NCBI GenBank assembly: GCA_038745585.1
Contig: JBCDLH010000003.1
Location: 62,001 to 126,000, forward strand
Origin: HLUCCA09 sp038745585
GTDB lineage: Bacteria > Pseudomonadota > Alphaproteobacteria > Rhodobacterales > Rhodobacteraceae
Direction of reading: 5' to 3'
Length of the DNA: 64,000 nucleotides
Under the pieces are notes generated by a model that saw only the letters and a program-made list of their open reading frames with translations, was not told the DNA's origin and did not search any database. Shown one piece after another: positions 36,988 through 46,149 of the stretch (its first letter is position 1; each line of letters opens with the position of its first letter). Both the position numbers and the translations under genes were made by a program.

Positions 36988-39324
36988 ATGAGCCGCTTCG
37001 CCGCCCCCATTTCCGAAACCATCTGGGACATGAAGTACCGCCTCAAAGCTGCCGATGGCACGCCCATCGACGCGACCGTTGAGGAGACATGGGACCGGAT
37101 CGCCAACGCGCTCGCGCAGTGCGAAGACGACCCCGGCCGGTGGGTCGGCCCCTTCCGCGACGCGCTCGACGACTTTCGCTACCTCCCCGCGGGCCGCATC
37201 GTCGCCGGTGCGGGCACCGGACGCTCCGTCACGCTCTTTAATTGCTTCGTCATGGGCACGATCTCAGATTCGATGGCCGGGATCTTCGACGCGCTGAAAG
37301 AAGCCGCGCTCACGATGCAGCAGGGCGGCGGTATCGGCTACGACTTCTCGACGATCCGCCCGAAGGGTGCTGCTGTGGCGGGGGTCGCGGCCGACGCCTC
37401 TGGCCCCCTCAGCTTCATGGATGTCTGGGACGCGATGTGCCGCACGATCATGTCCGCGGGCTCGCGCCGCGGCGCGATGATGGCTGTAATGCGTTGCGAT
37501 CACCCCGATATCGAAGATTTCATCGCCGCCAAGGCTGATCCCACGCGCCTTCGCATGTTCAACGTCTCCGTCCTTGTGACCGATCCCTTCATGGCAGCGG
37601 TAAAGGCCGACGCGCCGTGGGACCTCACCTTTGGCGGCAAGACCTACCGCACGGTGCAGGCCCGCGACCTCTGGGACGCGATCATGCGCTCGACCTACGA
37701 TTATGCCGAGCCGGGCGTGATCTTCATCGACCGCATCAACGCCGCCAACAACCTCGCCTATGCCGAAGAGATCGCCGCGACCAATCCCTGCGGCGAGCAG
37801 CCTCTCCCGCCCTACGGCGCGTGCCTTCTCGGCTCGATCAACCTCGCCGCCCTTGTCAAGGCACCCTTCGAGGAGGCCGCCGGGATCGACCCGGACGCGC
37901 TCGACACCCTCGTCGCCACCGCCGTGCGCATGATGGACAACGTGGTCGACGTCTCCCGCTTCCCGCTGCCCGAACAAGCCGCCGAAGCCCAGGCCAAGCG
38001 CCGCATCGGCCTTGGCGTCACCGGCCTCGCCGACGCGCTTATGATGGTCGGCCTGCGCTACGGCTCCGAGGACGCCGCCGCGCAGACCGAGAGTTGGCTC
38101 CGCGCCATCGCCGTCGCCGCCTATCGCGCCTCCGCTGCCCTTGCGCGCGAGAAGGGTGCCTTTCCCCTCTTCGACGCCGAGAAGTACCTCGCGAGCCCCT
38201 CCGTCACTTGGCTCCCCGAGGACCTGCGCGCCGAGATCTCCGAGCACGGCATCCGCAACGCACTCCTGACCTCCATCGCCCCCACCGGCACGATCTCGCT
38301 CTTTGCCGGCAACGTCTCCTCCGGCATCGAGCCCGTCTTCGCCCATGCCTATACCCGCAAGGTCCTGCAAAAGGACGGCAGCAAGACCGAGGAGGAGGTG
38401 GTCGACGACGCCGTCGCCAAATGGCGCGCCCTCCACGGCGACGCGCCCTTTCCCGACCATTTCGTCGATGCCCAAACCCTGACGCCCGCCGAACATGTCC
38501 GGATGCAGGCGGCCGCCCAGAAATACATCGACAGCTCGATCTCGAAGACGATCAACTGCCCCGCCGATATCCCCTTCGAGGCCTTCAAAGACGTCTACAT
38601 GCAAGCCTGGGACGAAGGCTGCAAAGGCTGCACGACCTACCGCCCCAACGCCGTCACAGGCTCCGTCCTCAGCGTCGCCGAACCCGCCCCCACTCCGACC
38701 GCCGCGGAGGCGCAGGTCGAAGACGAGAGCGCACCCGCCCCCCATCAGCTTGGTCCAAATACTCAAATTCCTGCGGCAGAGCCCACGACAAACGTCACCT
38801 ATCTCTCCGACCCTCTCGACCGGCCCGAGAGCCTCGAGGGTCATACCTATAAGCTCCAATGGCCCGAGAGCCCGCACGCGATTTACATCACGATGAACGA
38901 TATCGAGCTCAATGGCCGCCGCATCCCTTTCGAGATCTTCATCAATTCCAAGAACATGGAGCACTACGCCTGGACGGTCGCGCTCACGCGGATGATCTCG
39001 GCGGTGTTCCGGCGCGGGGGCGACGTGTCTTTCGTCGTGGAAGAGCTGAAGGCCGTGTTCGACCCGCGCGGTGGGGCTTGGATGGGCGGCAAATACATCC
39101 CCTCGATCCTCGCGGCCATCGGCGGCGTGATCGAGCGGCACTTGGTGTCCATCGGCTTCATCGACGGCGCGGGCCTCGGTCTCAAGACCGACCCCGAAGC
39201 CGAACGCGCCGTCGTCGGCGCCACCCTCCGCGGCCCGGCCTGTCCCTCCTGCGGGCATTTTGAGATGGCCATGATCGAAGGCTGCATGACCTGCCAAAAC
39301 TGCGGCTACTCGAAGTGTAGCTAG
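36988..39324 (+). CDS. nrdJ: adenosylcobalamin-dependent (class II) ribonucleotide reductase
   Basis: Reduces ribonucleotides to deoxyribonucleotides using a B12-derived radical, so it works with or without oxygen. It has 778 residues. Class II/R1-type marks are FNCFVMGTISDSMAGIF, MQQGGGIGYDFS, the active-site loop ATNPCGEQPLPPYGACLLGS, the phosphate-binding APTGTISLFAGNVSSGIEP, and a C-terminal Zn-finger/redox tail CPSCG...CMTCQNCGYSKC. The start beginning MSRFAAPISETIWDMKYR is the usual family N-terminus with CGGAG upstream. I see no cobalamin riboswitch in the 174-base leader region. Confidence 0.96.
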   Translation: MSRFAAPISETIWDMKYRLKAADGTPIDATVEETWDRIANALAQCEDDPGRWVGPFRDALDDFRYLPAGRIVAGAGTGRSVTLFNCFVMGTISDSMAGIFDALKEAALTMQQGGGIGYDFSTIRPKGAAVAGVAADASGPLSFMDVWDAMCRTIMSAGSRRGAMMAVMRCDHPDIEDFIAAKADPTRLRMFNVSVLVTDPFMAAVKADAPWDLTFGGKTYRTVQARDLWDAIMRSTYDYAEPGVIFIDRINAANNLAYAEEIAATNPCGEQPLPPYGACLLGSINLAALVKAPFEEAAGIDPDALDTLVATAVRMMDNVVDVSRFPLPEQAAEAQAKRRIGLGVTGLADALMMVGLRYGSEDAAAQTESWLRAIAVAAYRASAALAREKGAFPLFDAEKYLASPSVTWLPEDLRAEISEHGIRNALLTSIAPTGTISLFAGNVSSGIEPVFAHAYTRKVLQKDGSKTEEEVVDDAVAKWRALHGDAPFPDHFVDAQTLTPAEHVRMQAAAQKYIDSSISKTINCPADIPFEAFKDVYMQAWDEGCKGCTTYRPNAVTGSVLSVAEPAPTPTAAEAQVEDESAPAPHQLGPNTQIPAAEPTTNVTYLSDPLDRPESLEGHTYKLQWPESPHAIYITMNDIELNGRRIPFEIFINSKNMEHYAWTVALTRMISAVFRRGGDVSFVVEELKAVFDPRGGAWMGGKYIPSILAAIGGVIERHLVSIGFIDGAGLGLKTDPEAERAVVGATLRGPACPSCGHFEMAMIEGCMTCQNCGYSKCS

Positions 39325-39553
39325 ACAGAGAGCCATCCAGGGAACTCAGCACCCCGGCACGGAGCAAAGGCCAAAGGCCGCCGTGCCAGCGCCGTCCCGT
39401 CCCCACGGGTCGGCGCTTGGTCTCCGTTAGTCCTTAGCTCGGGGCGGGGAGGGACTTGGCCGGGATAAAGCGCTCAGCGCAACCGGGGCAGCGCCACCCC
39501 ACGGGACGGCGCTGGCCCGGCTCCGCTCTTAAGTTGAACGGTCGCAGAAGGGC

Positions 39554-40450
39554 TCACTTACTCGGCTCAGCCCCCCGCCTCAACACCCCCCGCAGCACCT
39601 CCGCAAACCGCGACGCGAAGACCTGCCGGGGCGAGCCGTGGCGGCTCGCGAGCACCACGCGCCGGTCCGGCAAGCCCTCGGGCAGCGGCAGGGCAAGCAC
39701 CCCCGCCGCCTCCGGCGCCAGGGCCCGCCGGGGCAGGATCGACACGCCGAGCCCATGGGCCACCAGCGCCTCCACGGCCTCGAACGCATCGACCTCCATC
39801 GCCGCCTCCACCCGGAGCCCGCGCCCGCGCAAATAGGCCTCCACCTGCTGCGAGAGACTGCTCCGCCGGTCGAACCACACGAAGGGCCGCGCGCAGAGGA
39901 GACCCTCCGCGCCTCCATCCGCCCCTCCTTCCGCCACGGCCTCCGACGCCAACAGCCGAAACGGCTCCGCGCAGATCTGCGCGAGGTCCAGCTCCTCCGC
40001 CGCCCCGCCCGGATCTGTCACGAGTGCTGCATCCACCGTCCCGTCCCGGACCAGATCCAAGAGCCGCTGCGACAGATCCGACATCATTTCGATCCGAAGG
40101 TCGGGATGCGCGGCGAACATCTCCGCCAATGCCGGCGCCGCCAGATGCGAGATCGTCGACGGGACCACGCCAATCGTCACCCGCCCCTGCAGACGATTGC
40201 CATCCGCCAGCGCCCGGATATCCGCCGCGATCTCCTCCATCCGCCGCGCATGTTCCACCAGCGCCGCGCCTTCGCCGGTGAGCGTCGGCGGGCGGCGCGA
40301 GCGGTCGAGGATCTGAAACTGCAAATCCTCCTCCAGCGCCTTGATCTGCAGGCTCACGGCGGAGTGACTGAGCCCAAGGCTCCGCGCCGCGGCGTTAAGC
40401 GAGCCATGCCGCGAAACGGCGATCACCGTGTGAAGAAAGCGAGGATTCAT
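39554..40450 (-). CDS. LysR family transcriptional regulator
   Basis: A 298-residue LysR-type regulator. The N-terminal helix-turn-helix is FLHTVIAVSRHGSLNAAARS followed by LGLSHSAVSLQIKALEEDL; the effector domain starts around residue 90 (GRVTIGVVPSTISHLAAPAL). It diverges from an unusual acyl-CoA dehydrogenase, whose operators lie between them, so it is the probable regulator of that gene with a coenzyme A ester or sulfur compound as inducer. Two ATGs six bases apart are possible starts. Confidence 0.92.
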   Translation of the reverse strand: MNPRFLHTVIAVSRHGSLNAAARSLGLSHSAVSLQIKALEEDLQFQILDRSRRPPTLTGEGAALVEHARRMEEIAADIRALADGNRLQGRVTIGVVPSTISHLAAPALAEMFAAHPDLRIEMMSDLSQRLLDLVRDGTVDAALVTDPGGAAEELDLAQICAEPFRLLASEAVAEGGADGGAEGLLCARPFVWFDRRSSLSQQVEAYLRGRGLRVEAAMEVDAFEAVEALVAHGLGVSILPRRALAPEAAGVLALPLPEGLPDRRVVLASRHGSPRQVFASRFAEVLRGVLRRGAEPSK

Positions 40451-40460
40451 CCCCATACTA

Positions 40461-40540
40461 TGAGAAATTCTCACGCAAGATGCCAGGATTTCTCGCTACC
40501 GAAAGCCTGCCTCACATTGCTATTCTCACAAAATGGTGAG
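40461..40540. promoter_or_regulatory. paired LysR-type operator sites
   Basis: Two related palindromes lie between the LysR gene and the divergent acyl-CoA dehydrogenase gene: TGAGAA-A-TTCTCA (40461-40473) and CTCAC-N6-GTGAG (40525-40540, preceded by ATT). Both contain the CTCA/TGAG halves expected for one LysR protein contacting a recognition and an activation site. Confidence 0.5.
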
Positions 40541-40609
40541 GCGTGCGTTTCGGCGCGCCCCCCGAGCACGGATCAACCCGAGCACAGATCGAGAAGACGG
40601 GAGAGCAGC

Positions 40610-41845
40610 ATGAATAAGCAGGTGACCTTTGGCGCGGGGTTTGACGCCCATAACCCCCATCTGGACAAGATCCGCGCCCTCGCCCCTGCTTTCGCTGAGC
40701 GCGCCGCGACCTGGGACCGCGAACGCACCTATCCCTGGCAAAACGTGGCCGAACTCGCCGAGGCGGGGCTCATGGGCATGACCATCCCCGCGCGTTTCGG
40801 CGGGCAGGGCGCGAGTTACCACCAGGTCGTCGAAGTGGTGGAGGAGGCCGCCCGCGCCTGTACCCTCACCGCCCGGATCATCGTAGAGGCCAATATGGGC
40901 GGGATCAGCGCCGTCATGGCGTACGGGACCGAGGCACAAAAGCGCTTCGCCGCCCCCATCGTCCTCGCGGGCGACAAGCCAGCGATTTGCATCACCGAGC
41001 CCGAGGCCGGCTCTGCCGCGACCGAGATGACGACGACCGCCCGGAAGCGCGGCGACGTATGGGTGCTCGACGGGTGCAAGCATTGGATCACCGGCGGCGG
41101 CGTGTCGAAGCTCTACCTCATCTTTGCCTGCGCGCTGGACGAGGACGGGACGGAGCTTGGGATCACGGGCTTTCTTGTCCATGTCGACCCGGAGCAGGGG
41201 ATCGCGCCCAAAGGCTTTGAGGTTGTCCGCCGCGAACGCACCATGGGGCTTTGCGGGATGCCGGAGGCGGAGCTGCGCTTCTCAGGCCTCGAAGTCCCCG
41301 ACGCGATGGTCCTCCGCACCCCCTCGGGCATGAAGCGCGGCTTTGCGGACCTTATGAACGCGTATAACAGTCAGCGCGTCGGCGCGGGTTCAATTGCGAT
41401 GGGTGTGGCCGCAGGGGCGCTGGACCACGCCAAGCGCTACATCAAGGAACGGCACCAATTCGGCCGCCCCATTGCGGAGTTCCAAGGCCTGCAATGGATG
41501 ATCGCGGATATGGACGCCGCAGTCCATGCCTCCCGCCTCATGCTCCACGAAGCCGCGCGTTCGGCAGAGTGGACCGGCTCGGGCTTTCCCGATCTGATGA
41601 TGGCAGCGCGGGCCAAAGCCTTCGCCTCGGAACAGGCGATCAAAGTCGTCAATGATGCGCTCCAGATGTTCGGCGCGCGCGGCTATGGCGATCAGGAGCC
41701 GCTGGAGCGGATGTATCGCGATGTGCGGATGTTTACGATCGGCGGCGGGACAGCGCAAATCCTCAAAACGCAGGTCGCAGGCGCTGTCCTTGGCCTCAAG
41801 ACACCGCAGACACGTGGCGGCTATGCGCAAAAGTCTGCGCTCTGA
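40610..41845 (+). CDS. acyl-CoA dehydrogenase fold protein lacking catalytic Glu (possible 3-sulfinopropionyl-CoA desulfinase)
   Basis: FAD-binding acyl-CoA dehydrogenase-fold protein of 411 residues. Standard blocks are present: ICITEPEAGSAATEMTTTA, GCKHWITGGGVSKLYL, RTMGLCGMPEAELRF and HQFGRPIAEFQGLQWMIADM. The usual base (Glu of YEGT) is replaced by Gly379 in FTIGGGTAQI, and the alternative isovaleryl-type position (LER) reads NSQR with Gln255, so ordinary dehydrogenation looks unlikely. From memory, the desulfinase AcdDPN7 of Advenella also lacks the Glu base and uses a Gln there. The start follows GGGAGAG and all upstream frame is antisense to LysR. A single gene next to a LysR regulator. 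The assignment to 3-sulfinopropionyl-CoA is inference. Confidence 0.8.
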   Translation: MNKQVTFGAGFDAHNPHLDKIRALAPAFAERAATWDRERTYPWQNVAELAEAGLMGMTIPARFGGQGASYHQVVEVVEEAARACTLTARIIVEANMGGISAVMAYGTEAQKRFAAPIVLAGDKPAICITEPEAGSAATEMTTTARKRGDVWVLDGCKHWITGGGVSKLYLIFACALDEDGTELGITGFLVHVDPEQGIAPKGFEVVRRERTMGLCGMPEAELRFSGLEVPDAMVLRTPSGMKRGFADLMNAYNSQRVGAGSIAMGVAAGALDHAKRYIKERHQFGRPIAEFQGLQWMIADMDAAVHASRLMLHEAARSAEWTGSGFPDLMMAARAKAFASEQAIKVVNDALQMFGARGYGDQEPLERMYRDVRMFTIGGGTAQILKTQVAGAVLGLKTPQTRGGYAQKSAL

Positions 41846-42104
41846 CGCACCGGGTGCAATGGCGGCGCGTTCAAGCAGGATCGCATCGCCCGCTGGCACG
41901 GAGATCAGATACGCCCGGCAACTGGACGACCCCTCGGCCCCCTCGGCAAAGCGTATGCGTCCTGGGACAATCCCCGCCGCCACGTTGGCGTCCGTCAGAG
42001 CCTGTCGCGATCCATGCCCGGCACCTATCGGGCTCACCCGCCTCAGGGATCACGTGGATCTCTTGCAGGTTCGCAGGGGCAGCGTCGCGCCGGACGGGAA
42101 AGCT

Positions 42105-44519
42105 TCATTCTGCCGCTGCGCGCTGCGGGTCGGGGGCGACGGGATGCGCGTCCCAAATGTCCGCCATATAGCCCCGGATCGTCCGGTCTGACGAGAACCA
42201 GCCCGACCGCGCGGTGTTGAGCGCGGCGAGCTTTGCCCAGCCGGCGGCGTCTCGGAAGGCGAGATCGGCCTCGCGGCTCGCGCGCCAATAGTCGGTGAAA
42301 TCCGAGCAGACGCAGAAGTAATCGCTGTCGCGGAGATTGCGCGCCACATTGGCGTGCCGTGTCCGGTCGCCCGCGCCGAAGGTGCCGTCTTCGACGGCTT
42401 TGAGCGCGCGAGCCAACCGCGGGTCGGCTGCGATGGCTGCCGCCGCATGGCGGGGCACTTCGCGGCGGGCGATGACCTCGGGGGCGGTCATGCCGAAAAG
42501 AAAGAAGTTTTCGGCCCCCACCCGCTCACGGATCTCCACATTGGCGCCGTCAAGCGTGCCGATCGTCGGCGCGCCGTTGAGCGCAAACTTCATATTGCCC
42601 GTGCCAGAGGCCTCCTTTCCCGCAGTCGAGATCTGCTCGGAGAGGTCTGCAGCGGGTATGAGCCGCTCGGCGAGCGTGACGTTGTAATTCGGCGGGTAGA
42701 CGATCTTTAAAAGGCCTCTGATCTTTGGGTCGGCATTGACCACGCTGGCCACGTCGTTGATCAGGTGAATGATCTCCTTTGCCATGACATAGGCGGGCGC
42801 CGCCTTGCCGCCGAAGATCTTGACCCGCGGCGTCCACGCGCCGTCCGGGTTCTCGCGGATCTCTTGCCAGAGCGCGATCGCCTCGAGGATGTTGAGGTGC
42901 TGGCGTTTGTATTCGTGGATGCGTTTGATCTGGACATCGAACATCGCGTCCGGGTCAATGCCGATCCCTTGGTTCTCGGCCAGCCAGTTCGACAGGTCGA
43001 CCTTGTTGGCGCGTTTGGCGGCGGCATAGCCTTCCATGAAAGCCGCGTCGTCGAGGGCGGGTTCAAGCTCGGAGAGCTGTTCGAGATCGTCGACCCAGCC
43101 GTCCCCGATCCGCGCCGTCACAAGAGCCGAAAGCCGCGGGTTGCAGGACATAAGCCAGCGGCGCGGGGTCACCCCGTTGGTCTGGTTGACGATCCGCTCC
43201 GGATGAAGCCTGTGCAGTTCGGCAAAGACCGTGTCCTTCATCAGTTCGGTATGGAGTGCCGAGACGCCATTGACCCGGTGCGCCATGATGAAACTCAGCT
43301 CTCCCATATGGACCGATCCATCGCCCGTCGCCTGGATCTTCCGGCCCGGGTTGGCACGGGCATGCATCGTGTCGATCCGCTCGATGATCTCCAAATGGCG
43401 CGGCAGCAGGCTCGCCATCAGCGACTCCGGCCAACGCTCCAACGCCTCGGGCAGCAACGTGTGGTTGGTGTAGCTAAGCGTGTTCCTTGCGATCTCTGTC
43501 GCTTCGGCAAATTCGATCCCGCGCTCATCGGCAAGAAGCCGGACAAGCTCGGGCCCCGCAATCGCGGGATGGGTGTCATTGAGCTGGATCGCGACATGAT
43601 TGGGGAGCGCGCGGATATCGTCATACTCGCTGTCGTAGCGGCGCAGGATGTCGGCGAGCGAGGCGGCGGTAAAGAAGTACTCCTGCTTGAGGCGCAGGGT
43701 GCGGCCCTGGTCGGTCGTATCGTCGGGATAGAGCACGCGGGAGATCGTGCGCGCCAGCGCCTCGGGTTCGGCCGCGGCAGTGTAATCGCCCCGGTTGAAG
43801 CGCGCGAGATCGAAGGCGTGGAGGGGTTTGGCCTCCCAAAGGCGCAGGGTGTTGGCCCAACGGCCGCGCCAACCGACAATCGGAGTGTCGTGAGCGGAGG
43901 CGATCACGTGTTCGGCGGGGCGCCAGCCCGAGATCGCGCCGCCTGTCTCGCCGCCAAAGCCGATCCCGTAGGCGACCTCGGGGCGCTCGAACTCCCAGGC
44001 GTGGGGCTGGTTCAGCCAGTCCTCGGGCTCCTCGACCTGCCGGCCCGCGTCGAAGCTCTGCCGGAAGAGCCCGTGCTCGTAGCGGATGCCATAGCCATGG
44101 GCGGGCACGCCAATCGTCGAGAGGCTTTCGAGAAAACAGGCCGCGAGCCGGCCGAGCCCGCCATTGCCGAGCGCGGCGTCGGGTTCATTGCCAACGACAA
44201 TGTGGAGATCCTGCCCCAGTGCCTCCATCGCGTCCGCGGCGGCCGCCTGCAGGCCCAAATTGTGGATCGCATCCTCCAGCAGCCGCCCGATCAGGAACTC
44301 CATGGACAGGTAGTAGACGCGCTTCGACTTGGAGGCATAGGTTTGTCGCGTGGCGTCAAACCAAGGGTCCACGATCCGGTCGCGGATCGCATAGGACAGG
44401 GCCATGCGCCAATCCCAAGTTATGGCGTGTCCCGCATCCTTGCCAAGGGTATAGACAAGGTGACGTTCGATCTCGGCCTTTAGCGCCGCGGCGGTGGGCG
44501 CGGGGGTCTCAAAGCTCAT
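42105..44519 (-). CDS. glgP: glycogen/starch/alpha-glucan phosphorylase
   Basis: PLP-dependent phosphorolysis of alpha-1,4-glucan to glucose-1-phosphate; 804 residues, typical. N-terminal YYLSMEFLIGRLLEDAIHNL, the block GNGGLGRLAACFLESLST, TNGVTPRRWLMSCNPRLS, IHEYKRQHLNILEAI and the PLP-lysine region KEASGTGNMKFALNGAP with TIGTLDGANVEI are all intact. GGAGAG lies before two close ATGs; MSFETPAP was taken. No other glycogen genes (glgA, B, C, X) are beside it, so it is an orphan here. Confidence 0.95.
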   Translation of the reverse strand: MSFETPAPTAAALKAEIERHLVYTLGKDAGHAITWDWRMALSYAIRDRIVDPWFDATRQTYASKSKRVYYLSMEFLIGRLLEDAIHNLGLQAAAADAMEALGQDLHIVVGNEPDAALGNGGLGRLAACFLESLSTIGVPAHGYGIRYEHGLFRQSFDAGRQVEEPEDWLNQPHAWEFERPEVAYGIGFGGETGGAISGWRPAEHVIASAHDTPIVGWRGRWANTLRLWEAKPLHAFDLARFNRGDYTAAAEPEALARTISRVLYPDDTTDQGRTLRLKQEYFFTAASLADILRRYDSEYDDIRALPNHVAIQLNDTHPAIAGPELVRLLADERGIEFAEATEIARNTLSYTNHTLLPEALERWPESLMASLLPRHLEIIERIDTMHARANPGRKIQATGDGSVHMGELSFIMAHRVNGVSALHTELMKDTVFAELHRLHPERIVNQTNGVTPRRWLMSCNPRLSALVTARIGDGWVDDLEQLSELEPALDDAAFMEGYAAAKRANKVDLSNWLAENQGIGIDPDAMFDVQIKRIHEYKRQHLNILEAIALWQEIRENPDGAWTPRVKIFGGKAAPAYVMAKEIIHLINDVASVVNADPKIRGLLKIVYPPNYNVTLAERLIPAADLSEQISTAGKEASGTGNMKFALNGAPTIGTLDGANVEIRERVGAENFFLFGMTAPEVIARREVPRHAAAAIAADPRLARALKAVEDGTFGAGDRTRHANVARNLRDSDYFCVCSDFTDYWRASREADLAFRDAAGWAKLAALNTARSGWFSSDRTIRGYMADIWDAHPVAPDPQRAAAE

Positions 44520-44820
44520 GCGCATCTCTCCGGTCTGGGGCGAGGGCGGCCCGCCCCCCATCTCGTCCGCCGGCATCTCGTGGCACGCGCGCAATGAGCG
44601 CGGCCAGACTGGGCGAAGGGTTCAGCGCGTGTTTCGCAGAAGCCCGTGCTGTGAGGCAAGTCCGACGCCGCCCCCGCGCCACTATGTCGGGGGGGCAAGA
44701 GCGGCGTGCGGATCAATGCAGCGCTTCGGCAGGACGGCGCCTGATCGCTGCGCGGCTTCGCACGCGTGGACCGCGCGCCTGGCCCGCTCGGCCACCTGCC
44801 GTTGCGATCCCGTAGTGGTC
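44520..44820. other. intergenic region, glgP promoter side
   Basis: About 300 bases between the glgP start and the end of the peroxidase gene. It must contain the glgP promoter. I see only G/C-rich tracts and no gene, repeat or convincing operator. Confidence 0.4.
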
Positions 44821-46125
44821 CTAATCCACAGGGAGGCCGCTTGGCACGCTGTCGGGCCGCCCGAGCGGGCGCTTCTTCGCCGTGTCGCCTGTCAAGGCTT
44901 CAAGGAAAGCCACGATCTGAGCGATCTCGGCGTCGCTTCGGGGCGGTAGGGCGATGTCGAGGGCGCGGGCGTGGCGCTCTGTTTCCAGCCGGTCTTGGCC
45001 GACAACATGGTCGATGGCGTCGAGCCAGGGCGCTGCAGGCAAAGCCGCGTCATGCGGTCGCCAGGCAGTCCGGGCGCCGACGGGGTCAAGGTGATGGCGA
45101 ACCATCCGCTCAAGCGTCGGATAGGCGCCGTTGTGTCCATAGGGAGCGGTCAGGGCGACGTTACGCAGCGACGGCGTGCGAAAGCGGTAAGCATCTTCGA
45201 GGCGGTTGCTTTCCGCCATCCGCCCCACATCGCGTACGACCGGATCCCACGCCCGGGTGCGGCCAGGCCCGAATTGCGGCAAGCCAAGCGCGCGAAACCC
45301 GTGATCGGTCAGCATCGGCCCCGCATGGCAATTGGCGCAGCCTGCGGCCCCATAAAAGAGCCGCATGCCGGCCTCTGCCTCCGGGGTCAGAGCGCGACGA
45401 TCTCCGGCGAGGTAGCGGTCGAACGGGCTGTCGTGATTGCGCCATTCGAGCCGCATGAAATGCGAAAGCGCGGTTGCGATCTCCACGATGCTGACCTCGT
45501 AGGCGTCGTCGATCTCGTCAAAGGCTTCGACGAACGCTGCGGCATAGGCAGGGATCGTGCGCACCCGTTTGGCCAAGACAGGCCAGCCCTTATCGATCCG
45601 GTCATGGATCAGGCCCGCAATCTCGTTCTCGCGCGGGTTGCCTGCCATCTCGAATTGCGCAGCGAGGGGGAAGAGGGCTTGGGCGGCGACGATGTCGGGC
45701 AGGCCCTGGGGCAGCCATTCCTGGGCGGGCGAGTTGAAGCCGTTGCCGTAAAGGTCGGACACTTCGAGCCGCCCGTCATGGAAAAGGACGCGGATATCGC
45801 GGTGGCCGATATTCCACAGCGCCGGGGCGTTGCGGGGGATGCGCTTGGGGATCCGGCTATGTCCCGTGCCGGTCAAACGCGCAGGCCCGACGCCGACCCC
45901 GCCTTCGCCGACGCCGAGCGAAAGGCCGTCTGTCCCGGCATGGTCGTGATGGTGACACGTGCCGCAGGAGATGTTGCGATTGCCCGACAGGATCTTGTCG
46001 TAGAAGAGGAGCCGCCCGATCTTCGCTTTCGCCAGATCGACGGGTAGGAAATCGGCGTCTGTCAGTGGCGGGGGCAGGGCGATGCCGGGCTCGCTTGCGC
46101 CCGCGGCACTGGCGGATAGGCTCAC
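44821..46125 (-). CDS. di-haem cytochrome c peroxidase / MauG family protein (start unclear)
   Basis: Periplasmic di-haem protein. The two CxxCH sites are SCGTCHHHDHAG near residue 45 and GCANCHAGPML near 270; other family blocks are LFYDKILSGNRNISC, LFHDGRLEVSD, and FRTPSLRNVALTAPYGHNGA. It would reduce peroxide with cytochrome c, or oxidise a protein or organic partner as MauG does. The N-terminus is odd. A good signal peptide (RPKPHPLLPVLLAVSLSAS) is encoded, but no ATG, GTG or TTG lies in a sensible place upstream. The GTG used here falls inside that signal peptide, and the alternative is a CTG at 46197 overlapping the divergent gene. The end is certain, the start is not. Confidence 0.8.
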   Translation of the reverse strand: MSLSASAAGASEPGIALPPPLTDADFLPVDLAKAKIGRLLFYDKILSGNRNISCGTCHHHDHAGTDGLSLGVGEGGVGVGPARLTGTGHSRIPKRIPRNAPALWNIGHRDIRVLFHDGRLEVSDLYGNGFNSPAQEWLPQGLPDIVAAQALFPLAAQFEMAGNPRENEIAGLIHDRIDKGWPVLAKRVRTIPAYAAAFVEAFDEIDDAYEVSIVEIATALSHFMRLEWRNHDSPFDRYLAGDRRALTPEAEAGMRLFYGAAGCANCHAGPMLTDHGFRALGLPQFGPGRTRAWDPVVRDVGRMAESNRLEDAYRFRTPSLRNVALTAPYGHNGAYPTLERMVRHHLDPVGARTAWRPHDAALPAAPWLDAIDHVVGQDRLETERHARALDIALPPRSDAEIAQIVAFLEALTGDTAKKRPLGRPDSVPSGLPVD

Positions 46126-46149
46126 GGCCAGCAGAACGGGGAGGAGAGG

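Noticed and set aside
37264..39336. 690-codon minus-strand frame over nrdJ
   Set aside because: Antisense shadow; nrdJ on the other strand has all class II motifs.
39356..39387. Hairpin GGCACGG...CCGTGCC between nrdJ and the LysR gene
   Set aside because: Only 7 bp with an 18-base loop and no T-run; not distinguishable from background in GC-rich DNA.
41846..42104. Possible leftward coding remnant after the Glu-less acyl-CoA dehydrogenase
   Set aside because: A minus-strand frame reads partly protein-like, but it runs into antisense of the dehydrogenase and has no recognisable domain or start.
42765..44483. 572-codon plus-strand frame over glgP
   Set aside because: Antisense to a complete glycogen phosphorylase; no protein features of its own.
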